NCBI RefSeq assembly: GCF_021107415.1
Contig: NZ_JAIOSW010000192.1
Span: 1-5,339, forward strand
Reading direction: 5' to 3'
Length of the DNA: 5,339 bases
DNA from: Desulfobacula sp.
GTDB lineage: Bacteria > Desulfobacterota > Desulfobacteria > Desulfobacterales > Desulfobacteraceae
The notes under the pieces are model-generated. The model ran no database searches. It saw only the letters and a program-made list of their open reading frames with translations, and had not been told where the DNA came from. This document shows, one piece after another, positions 1 to 5,339 of the stretch; the first letter of the stretch is position 1; each line of letters begins with the position of its first letter. A program made the translations under genes and the position numbers.

Positions 1-129
1 CTGGCCGCCAAAGACACTGCCGAATCCAAGATCCTGGCTCTGGCCCCTGAAAATATTTTCTTCTATTTTTTCCAGCTTTAACAGCCAAAGCAATTCTTCC
101 AGAATATTTCCGTCATAGCAGACATTCAT
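1..129 (-). CDS. tesB: Acyl-CoA thioesterase II, TesB family (N-terminal 43 residues, cut by window edge)
   Basis: Translating the minus strand from the ATG at 127-129 gives 43 residues with no stop before the window edge. Residues 13-43 carry the N-terminal signature of TesB-type acyl-CoA thioesterase II: a leucine-rich first helix, then [13 protein letters not shown] (19-31), then a DLG motif (33-35) and VFGGQ (39-43). In E. coli TesB the same order is seen, with closely similar LEKIEE, FRGQS and VFGGQ segments. The family has a double hotdog fold of about 285-290 residues and hydrolyses acyl-CoA to free acid and CoA in the cytoplasm, so about 85% of the protein lies outside the window. An AGGAA sequence lies 6 bases upstream of the start. 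The gene begins 23 bp after the stop of the hybrid kinase, on the same strand and with no visible terminator between, so co-transcription is likely. Identity is strong for such a short piece; substrate range cannot be judged. The catalytic residues lie beyond the window. Confidence 0.86.
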   Translation of the reverse strand, partial: MNVCYDGNILEELLWLLKLEKIEENIFRGQSQDLGFGSVFGGQ

Positions 130-135
130 TTTTGT

Positions 136-140
136 TTCCT
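136..140 (-). promoter_or_regulatory. Shine-Dalgarno site for the tesB-like gene
   Basis: On the minus strand the sequence reads AGGAA, six bases before the ATG at 129, in an A-rich context. It decides the start: the other nearby ATG (146-148) is out of frame with the TesB reading frame and its frame hits a stop after 11 codons. The site lies in the 23-bp gap after the kinase stop codon, so the thioesterase can be translated from a shared transcript. Confidence 0.6.
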
Positions 141-152
141 TTTTTCATGGGC

Positions 153-2984
153 TTAATCACTACTAATGGTTTTTTTATCCAGCACTTCACGTATTTTTAG
201 GGAAAGATTCTTCATCACTATCGGCTTTAATATAAAACCTTTAATGCCCAGAGAGGCTGCCTTTTCTTCAGACATGGTTTCACTAAAACCAGTGCAAAGC
301 AATATGGGAATATCAGCGCGTATTTTGGTCAATTCAACTGCAAGTTTGTCTCCCGGCATATTGGGCATTGCCATATCGGTGATGACCATGTCAAATTTAT
401 CAGGATTTGCACGAAAAGCTTCAAGAGCTTCAATACTGCTGGTACGCGAGGTAACCTGATATCCCAAACGATCCAGCATCTGTTTTTCCATTGTAATGAT
501 TGCCTCTTCGTCATCAACCAGCAGAATTCGTTCATCGCCTGGTTGGATAAGTTCTTCCGTCTGGATATTTAGTTCTTCAAAAGAATTTTTTTCTATAGGA
601 AAATAAACATGAAATTTTGTTCCTTTGCCCGGCTCGCTGTAGACCTGGATCGCACCCCCCATGCTTTTAACAATACCATGTACAACGGAAAGGCCCATAC
701 CTGTACCTTTTCCTTGTTTTTTAGTGGTAAAGAACGGGTTAAAGATTTGATCTGTTATATTTTTTTCCATCCCAATGCCTGTATCTGTTACTGAAAGGCA
801 GGCATAACTCCCTGGTTCCATATCAGGCGTTATCAGGTCAAATTCACCTAACTGGACTTGGTTGAGGCTTACTTTCAGTTTTCCGCCTGTTTCTTCCATG
901 GCATGATACGCATTGGTCGTCAGATTCATTATTACCTGATGAATTTGCATTGGATCAGCTTTAATCACACCACAGTCAGCTTGAATATCCTGTTTGATCT
1001 CAATTGTTGTTGGAATTGAAGATCTGATAAGTTTTAATACTTCCTTAATAAGATATTGTATCTTCATCAGTTTTAATTCGCTTTTTTCCTGGCGGGAAAA
1101 TGCAAGAATTTGTTTTACCAGGTCCCTGGCTCTTATGGCTCCGGTATAGATCTGGTTAAGGCTGGTGTGAAAGGGACTGTCCTCAGGAATATCTTCTAAT
1201 AACATTTCTGTATGCCCCAGGACAGGGAAAAGAATATTATTAAAATCATGGGCAATACCGCCGGCAAGAGTACCGATGGCTTCCAGCTTTTGGGTTTGAA
1301 TTATCTGTTTTTCAAGTTTTTCAAGTCTTTTTTTAGATAAAATTTTTTCAGTTACATCCCTGCCAATGCCTGTGATGTAAGGTTCACCACCATCATCCGG
1401 TTTGACCAGGAAACTTTTATACTCAAGATAAATCTTTTCCTTGTTTTTTTTGAAATAGCAGGCAATGCTTTCATGATATCCCTGATTTTTGACCACTTCC
1501 AGATACCGGCTGTTAAAATCGGATTGAAATTCCGGTTCCATGAAATCGGATGCCTTGCGGCCCAGAAAATCATCCATATCATAGCCAAAGAAATTTTGTA
1601 TGACCGGGTTTGCTGAAGTAAAACGTCCTTCCATATCTTGTGTGTATATGAGATCGGTTATAGAGTTAAAAAGGTTTTGGAATTGTTTTTCTGATTTTAA
1701 TAGTGCTGTTTCAGCCTTTTTACGGCCCATCAGCATCTTGTTCGTCAACACCGCTATCTCTTTGAATTCCTTTAATTGAAGATCATCTGGATTTATAGTA
1801 ATCGAATCAACACTTGTTTTTTTCAAAAATAAAGAAAAGGTTTCAATCGATTTTTGAATTTGATTTGAAATACGGTTTGACCAGAAATAAATCAGACATA
1901 ATAACACTGCCAGAATTAAAACACTTCGGGTAAGTTTATTTTTAACTCCATTATTTAATGCAGCCTTATTTTTAGAAATAGTTTTTTCAATGGTATCAAG
2001 ATAGACACCCGCTCCAATCGTCCATTTCCACTCGGGGATCCCTTGAACGAATGAAATTTTTGGGGATGGAACCGATGTATTTAATTTGTTCCAGGAATAA
2101 TAAACAAACCCGCCTTCAGGGTTCTCAACAGCTTTTTTTTGTTCCTGGATAATTTTCACGCCGTTTGGATCTGTAAGATTCCAGATACTGCCATCCCCCC
2201 TGGTAATCTTGCCATTGGAGAAAAGCGACTCTCCTTTAAACGTACTCCCGAAAAAATATCCCTCGGTCTCAAACCTTAACTCTACAATACGATTAAGAAC
2301 TTCCGCCTTAATTTGCTTTTCATAATCATCAAGATAATCGCCTGCACCAAAATACCAGTCAATTGATTTGAAATACTTTACAAAAGATATTTTAGGATAG
2401 GTTATGGATGGATCTTTGTCAGGTTTTGCCCAATAATGTTTAACAAAGCCTTCACTTTTTCTTTTGATAATTTTAATTTCATCCTGAATGACAAAATTCC
2501 CCTTTGAATCCTGTAAGCCCATCATATTTTTCCCCTCGAATTCAGGCCTGACAGGATATAATTGCTCAACCCCTTCCATTGAAACAGCAAAATAATATCC
2601 GCGTCCGCCATTAAATCGAATGGGCCTTAAAGCGTCCTTAATCATTTTTTTAATCTCAGGAAGATCCTTTGAGTCAATATTTTGCTGATAGATATTCATT
2701 GCTATCTTATGGGCTTCATCAACTCGTTCTTTAAGTGCGAATTCAAATTTTTGTTCAGACAGTTTTTTCATGTCATTTATATACTTTACAACACTGGCAA
2801 CTTCTTTTTTTAACATGGATTTTTGATCTTTGATATGCTCAGTGCGTAAAGAATCCGATTCAGACTTGAAAACAGAATATTCACCTTGTATCCAGATCAG
2901 GGACCATAGTCCAATAGAAGCAAAGACGATAAGAATCATTTTGTTTAAAAATTTAGTCTGAATACTTGAGTTGTCTTTCCACAT
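153..2984 (-). CDS. Membrane-bound hybrid sensor histidine kinase: TM - double Cache - TM - PAS - HisKA - HATPase - REC
   Basis: Complete 943-residue protein. A short cytoplasmic N-terminus is followed by a membrane segment (about 16-32), an extracytoplasmic helical stretch, and two tandem Cache modules (about 120-225 and 235-335) of the dCache_2 type. A second membrane segment (about 353-368) leads to a divergent HAMP-like linker (about 370-422), a PAS domain (about 432-547, ending in the usual DVTE motif) and a short coiled coil. The HisKA domain has phosphoacceptor H579 in GGIAHDFNN. The HATPase domain shows N687 and N691 (N box), DTGIG at 734-738 (G1), FNPFFTTK at 748-755 and GTGMGL at 760-765 (G2). 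The C-terminal receiver has acidic D824/D825, phosphoacceptor D870, T898 and K920. All catalytic residues are present, so it should be an active kinase sensing a periplasmic ligand through the Cache pair and possibly a cytoplasmic cue through PAS. Some Cache-family domains bind small carboxylates; the ligand here is unknown. AAGGTG (2989-2994) precedes the ATG, which is 20 bp after the receiver gene. Having no output domain, it probably passes phosphate to a neighbour. Confidence 0.94.
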   Translation of the reverse strand: MWKDNSSIQTKFLNKMILIVFASIGLWSLIWIQGEYSVFKSESDSLRTEHIKDQKSMLKKEVASVVKYINDMKKLSEQKFEFALKERVDEAHKIAMNIYQQNIDSKDLPEIKKMIKDALRPIRFNGGRGYYFAVSMEGVEQLYPVRPEFEGKNMMGLQDSKGNFVIQDEIKIIKRKSEGFVKHYWAKPDKDPSITYPKISFVKYFKSIDWYFGAGDYLDDYEKQIKAEVLNRIVELRFETEGYFFGSTFKGESLFSNGKITRGDGSIWNLTDPNGVKIIQEQKKAVENPEGGFVYYSWNKLNTSVPSPKISFVQGIPEWKWTIGAGVYLDTIEKTISKNKAALNNGVKNKLTRSVLILAVLLCLIYFWSNRISNQIQKSIETFSLFLKKTSVDSITINPDDLQLKEFKEIAVLTNKMLMGRKKAETALLKSEKQFQNLFNSITDLIYTQDMEGRFTSANPVIQNFFGYDMDDFLGRKASDFMEPEFQSDFNSRYLEVVKNQGYHESIACYFKKNKEKIYLEYKSFLVKPDDGGEPYITGIGRDVTEKILSKKRLEKLEKQIIQTQKLEAIGTLAGGIAHDFNNILFPVLGHTEMLLEDIPEDSPFHTSLNQIYTGAIRARDLVKQILAFSRQEKSELKLMKIQYLIKEVLKLIRSSIPTTIEIKQDIQADCGVIKADPMQIHQVIMNLTTNAYHAMEETGGKLKVSLNQVQLGEFDLITPDMEPGSYACLSVTDTGIGMEKNITDQIFNPFFTTKKQGKGTGMGLSVVHGIVKSMGGAIQVYSEPGKGTKFHVYFPIEKNSFEELNIQTEELIQPGDERILLVDDEEAIITMEKQMLDRLGYQVTSRTSSIEALEAFRANPDKFDMVITDMAMPNMPGDKLAVELTKIRADIPILLCTGFSETMSEEKAASLGIKGFILKPIVMKNLSLKIREVLDKKTISSD

Positions 2985-3004
2985 ACTACACCTTATTTAA
3001 TGTT

Positions 3005-3391
3005 TTATTTTTCTTTCCACCGGTTAATTTTTTCAAAAGCATTTTCAGCAGTTGCCAGCAATGTTTTGATTTTAACGGGTTTTTTAAAATAATCATCAAA
3101 GCCAGCCTCACGACAATCTGAAAGCTGAAAAAGGGATGCATAGCCTGTTACAGCAAAGATCATGGCCATGGGCATATCCTTTCGAATAGCCTTACACAGT
3201 TCAATGCCGTCCATCCCCGGCATATTGAGATCTAAAAACATGACCTGAATTTTGTCCTTTTTCAGAAGTTCCAAGGCTTCTTCACCACTCCCGGCAGATT
3301 TTACTTCATAACCGGCTCGCGAAAAAATTTGTTCCATCAAGATGGTGATGGCTTTTTCATCGTCAACGATTAAAATTTTATTCTGAATCAT
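3005..3391 (-). CDS. Single-domain response regulator (CheY-like receiver)
   Basis: The 128-residue protein is a lone receiver domain, the usual size for a CheY or Spo0F-like regulator. Visible landmarks are the acidic pair D10/D11 in the IVDDE motif, phosphoacceptor D54 in FLDLNMPGMDG, the switch threonine T82 in AVTGYAS, Y101 near the aromatic switch position, and K104 followed by P105. No output domain follows; only a short basic tail (EKINRWKEK) lies beyond the last helix. It should accept phosphate on D54 from a kinase or HPt and act by protein contact or as a relay intermediate. AAGGAG (3397-3402) lies 5 bases before the ATG. The gene sits 35 bp after the REC-DHp gene and 20 bp before the large kinase, consistent with one transcript. 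Whether it serves as a phosphate sink, a Spo0F-like relay step or a motility-type effector cannot be told from sequence. Confidence 0.93.
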   Translation of the reverse strand: MIQNKILIVDDEKAITILMEQIFSRAGYEVKSAGSGEEALELLKKDKIQVMFLDLNMPGMDGIELCKAIRKDMPMAMIFAVTGYASLFQLSDCREAGFDDYFKKPVKIKTLLATAENAFEKINRWKEK

Positions 3392-3426
3392 ACCCTCTCC
3401 TTTTGTGATTTTATCGTTTTTTTAAG

Positions 3427-4083
3427 TTACCCTTGTGATGCTTCACTGATATCAACAATATTTCCCTTAAGATAGCTTTTTGTTCTGTACTTTGCGACCC
3501 TCATTAGTTTTTTTGTGATTTCACCTAAACAATGAACCTGTTCATTGATTCTTTCGACAGTCTCATATTGAGGGTTATCTTCGGATATGTCCATTAGTAA
3601 CATTTCAGAATATCCGGAGATAACCATTAATGGCTGGTTGAATTCATGGCAGACTGCCCCGGCCATTTCAAGAACACCTTGAAATTTTTCTTTTTCAGCC
3701 AAAGCATTCTGCAATTCAACCATTCGTTGCCCGACATTGATGCGGGCTTGCAGTTCATCCTTATCATAGGGTTTAACAATGTAATCGTTGGCTCCGGAAT
3801 CAAGCCCTTTTGCAATATCCTTCTTATCTCCTTTGCCGGTTAAAAGAATGATATAGGGCGGTGTTGTTGTTTCCTCCTGCCGTACGATACGGCAAACCTC
3901 TATTCCGTCTTTGTCCGGCATTATCCAATCAAGCAGTACCAGCTTTGGCGCATCAGCATCCAGTAATCTGTCAATGGCATCATCCCCGTTGGAAACACAG
4001 ATAACATCATATCCCCATTTGGTCAGTATTGCTTCCAAAATACGACGGGATGTTAAATCATCCTCAGCTATTAATATTTTCAT
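3427..4083 (-). CDS. Response regulator with receiver fused to a kinase-type DHp (HisKA) domain, lacking an ATPase domain
   Basis: The 218-residue protein starts with a complete receiver (about 1-120): D8/D9, phosphoacceptor D52 in LLDWIMPDKDG, T82 in LLTGKG, and K104/P105. A coiled linker (about 118-138) leads to a DHp-type two-helix hairpin (about 135-200) with an H box, CHEFNQPL, placing the candidate phosphoacceptor at H146. The protein ends 18 residues later than the second helix, with a tail reading KGNIVDISEAS, and has no N, G1 or G2 box. REC-DHp proteins with a similar short tail are, from memory, common in Desulfobacterota, so this looks like a native architecture and not a broken kinase. 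The 35 bp downstream of its stop cannot hold a lost ATPase domain. It may be phosphorylated at H146 in trans by a neighbouring kinase and act as a phosphotransfer adaptor, or regulate a partner kinase by DHp pairing. Its ATG overlaps the end of the upstream kinase gene by 20 bp, implying translational coupling. Confidence 0.9.
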   Translation of the reverse strand: MKILIAEDDLTSRRILEAILTKWGYDVICVSNGDDAIDRLLDADAPKLVLLDWIMPDKDGIEVCRIVRQEETTTPPYIILLTGKGDKKDIAKGLDSGANDYIVKPYDKDELQARINVGQRMVELQNALAEKEKFQGVLEMAGAVCHEFNQPLMVISGYSEMLLMDISEDNPQYETVERINEQVHCLGEITKKLMRVAKYRTKSYLKGNIVDISEASQG

Positions 4084-5339
4084 GGAATACCTCTTTTAAT
4101 ATTATAAATTGTTTTTCAAGCTTTGGAAAAAAAGAAGCGGCCTTTTTTAAATCTTCATCACTTGCGGATATTTCGATCTGATAGGCAATATTCTGCAAAC
4201 CAATAGCGCCTACATTGGCAGAAGATCCTTTTAGGGTATGTGCTTCCCGCTTTATGACCAGGGTATCATCTTTATCAATACCCTTATGTATTTTGTCTAT
4301 TCTTTTGGGAGTTTCATTTAAGAACTCGTTAAAAATATCTTTTGCAAGATCTTCATCATTCATGATTCTATCAAGAAAGCCTGTCCAGTCTAAAATTTCT
4401 TCTTTGACTTGCTCTTTTTCCAAAGGAGGGGATTTGTTTTCATTCCGGGAAGAAGAATTATGTTTTGGCAACCACTTTTTCAGCATATCAGCCAGCAGCG
4501 ATGGTTGAAACGGTTTGGTCATGTAATCATCCATCCCGGCTTTAAGACATTTATCCCCGTCCCCTTTTGTAGCATGGGCTGTTAACGCAATTACAGGAAC
4601 CTTATGATCAATTACTCTGGATTGTGGGTTGCGAATCTGTTTTGTTGCCTGGTAACCATCCATCTGCGGCATTTGACAATCCATAAGAACAATATCGTAC
4701 CGGGTCTTTTCCAGGGCCTGCACGGCTTGCTTTCCATTATAGACAGGATCTGCGATGTAGCCTAATTTACTCAGAGTGGCCAATGCAACCATTTGATTTA
4801 TTTCATTGTCCTCGGCTAAAAGAATTTTAAATTTTAAATTTTGGTTTTCAGAAACTGTGTATTGTTTTTCTAAAACCCGCTGATTTGTTTTGCTATCATC
4901 TTTAATCAATATTTGTTTGCCCTTAATTTCAGACTGCTTTTTGAAAATTGCTGTGAACCAGAATTCAGACCCTTTGCCTTCTTTGCTAATAACCCCGATT
5001 TGTCCGCCCATAAGTTCACAAAGCTGTTTTGAAATTGTTAATCCAAGGCCTGTGCCACCATATTTTCGGGTGGTTGAGCTGTCTGCCTGGGAAAAGGATT
5101 TAAAAAGAGTTTTAAACCTCTTTTTTGGGATACCAATACCTGTGTCTTTGACACTAAAACGGATTGTGGCCTTTGAGGAGTCCTCATTCTCCATGGCAAT
5201 ATTAACTATTAGTTCCCCATTTTGAGTAAATTTTATGGCATTACCCACAAGATTTATCAATATCTGGCGCAGCCGTCCCGGATCTCCCTTAAGAAACAGG
5301 GGGACATCATGATGAATCATTGTAAGATATTCCAATCCC
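4064..5339 (-). CDS. Hybrid histidine kinase, C-terminal part: HATPase - vestigial REC - REC - HPt (5' end outside window)
   Basis: The reading frame is open to the right edge, so the N-terminus (sensor and HisKA) is missing from view; the TTG codon at 5333-5335 is an internal leucine in a GLEY-type motif, not a start. Numbering from that codon as 1, the HATPase domain shows GDPGRLRQILINLVGNAIKF with N28 and N32, DTGIG at 64-68, and GTGLGL at 94-99. A stub of a first receiver follows (about 137-158). The intact receiver (about 168-288) has E175/D176, phosphoacceptor D219 in LMDCQMPQMDG, T252 and K274/P275. After a polar linker rich in Ser, Asn and Lys (about 290-312) comes an HPt domain (about 315-415) with H366 in REAHTLKGSSANVGA. 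This is the BarA/ArcB-like tripartite layout, which normally runs His to Asp to His(HPt) and then to a separate receiver. The two response regulators directly downstream are obvious candidate acceptors. The sensed signal is unknown. A 20-bp overlap links it to the next gene. Confidence 0.94.
   Translation of the reverse strand, partial: GLEYLTMIHHDVPLFLKGDPGRLRQILINLVGNAIKFTQNGELIVNIAMENEDSSKATIRFSVKDTGIGIPKKRFKTLFKSFSQADSSTTRKYGGTGLGLTISKQLCELMGGQIGVISKEGKGSEFWFTAIFKKQSEIKGKQILIKDDSKTNQRVLEKQYTVSENQNLKFKILLAEDNEINQMVALATLSKLGYIADPVYNGKQAVQALEKTRYDIVLMDCQMPQMDGYQATKQIRNPQSRVIDHKVPVIALTAHATKGDGDKCLKAGMDDYMTKPFQPSLLADMLKKWLPKHNSSSRNENKSPPLEKEQVKEEILDWTGFLDRIMNDEDLAKDIFNEFLNETPKRIDKIHKGIDKDDTLVIKREAHTLKGSSANVGAIGLQNIAYQIEISASDEDLKKAASFFPKLEKQFIILKEVFHENINS
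4089..4094 (-). promoter_or_regulatory. Shine-Dalgarno site inside the upstream kinase gene
   Basis: The minus strand reads AGAGGT five bases before the ATG at 4083. The site lies within the last codons of the upstream hybrid kinase, whose stop codon is at 4064-4066. The 20-bp overlap with an embedded ribosome-binding site is typical of translationally coupled genes and supports this ATG as the start, since it also places the receiver's first beta strand (MKILIAEDD) at the very N-terminus. Confidence 0.6.
4841..4927 (-). other. Vestigial first receiver domain inside the hybrid kinase
   Basis: Between the ATPase domain and the intact receiver the protein reads IKGKQILIKDDSKTNQRVLEKQ and then directly YTVSENQ before KILLAEDN. 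The first piece matches the opening of a receiver (beta 1, acidic pair, helix 1) and the second matches the linker that in double-receiver kinases precedes the second receiver. The roughly 100 residues that should lie between, including the phosphoacceptor Asp, the Thr and the Lys, are absent, while the frame is kept. The likely junction is near residues 158/159 of the visible fragment, about base 4861. This is an inferred in-frame deletion; the motif fragments themselves are seen directly. Confidence 0.72.

Noticed and set aside
146..148. Alternative ATG for the thioesterase, just upstream of 129
   Set aside because: It is 19 bases away and therefore out of frame, its reading frame stops after 11 codons, and the AGGAA site is placed correctly for the ATG at 127-129.
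130..152. Intrinsic terminator between the large kinase and the thioesterase gene
   Set aside because: The A-rich minus strand here has no GC-rich inverted repeat before it, so no hairpin can be supported.
3392..3426. Possible frameshift that cut off an ATPase domain from the REC-DHp protein
   Set aside because: Only 35 bp separate its stop from the next start, with no N or G box remnants, and the KGNIVDISEAS tail looks like a natural end.
4823..4842. Short AT-rich tandem repeat with a 7-bp period
   Set aside because: It falls in the coding frame as the Asn-Leu-Lys-Phe-Lys linker before the receiver, and AAA/TTT-rich codons in an AT-rich genome explain it. It is too short to call a functional repeat, although it could have aided a nearby deletion.
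4890..5225. Plus-strand reading frames, including those at 166-459, 609-794, 3646-3843, 3911-4099, 4215-4508 and 4890-5225
   Set aside because: All lie opposite strongly supported kinase or receiver domains, show no recognisable domain, and have no matching gene context.
5333..5335. TTG as the start codon of the rightmost gene
   Set aside because: The frame is open through the window edge, and the codon encodes the leucine of the GLEY-type segment that precedes the ATPase N box in hybrid kinases. A start here would leave a kinase without a HisKA domain, so the gene simply begins outside the window.

Overview
The window is a compact run of five genes, all on the minus strand, so transcription runs from high to low coordinates. 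Four are two-component signalling proteins, and the fifth (leftmost, cut by the window edge) is the start of an acyl-CoA thioesterase. The DNA is AT-rich with short gaps. The protein style (HDFNN-type H box with a C-terminal receiver, dCache plus PAS sensor architecture, a REC-DHp stand-alone protein, TesB next door) resembles sulfate-reducing Desulfobacterota such as Desulfobacterales. That placement is an inference from protein style only; no marker gene is present.

Layout in transcription order: (1) 5339-4064, the C-terminal part of a hybrid histidine kinase, entering from outside the window, with an ATPase domain, a collapsed remnant of a first receiver, an intact receiver and an HPt domain. 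(2) 4083-3427, a receiver fused to a dimerisation/phosphoacceptor (DHp) domain with no ATPase domain; it overlaps gene 1 by 20 bp. (3) 3391-3005, a single-domain CheY-like receiver. (4) 2984-153, a complete membrane-bound hybrid kinase: TM, double Cache, TM, PAS, HisKA, HATPase, REC. (5) 129-1, the first 43 codons of a TesB-type acyl-CoA thioesterase II.

The gaps are -20, 35, 20 and 23 bp, each start has a plausible Shine-Dalgarno sequence, and no hairpin terminator or convincing promoter is seen between genes. The set is therefore probably one operon, with its promoter to the right of the window. The four signalling proteins carry every element of a multistep His-Asp relay: two ATPase domains, three intact receivers plus one more in the REC-DHp protein's N-terminus (four intact receivers are not exceeded), one HPt, and DHp histidines at H579 of gene 4 and H146 of gene 2. 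None carries a DNA-binding or enzymatic output domain, so the output must be outside the window or act through protein contact.

The most notable points are the vestigial receiver in gene 1, the kinase-less REC-DHp protein whose DHp helix closely resembles that of the neighbouring full kinase, and the direct linkage of the relay to a thioesterase gene. There is no stretch over 300 bases without a gene, and no RNA gene, mobile element or CRISPR array was seen.
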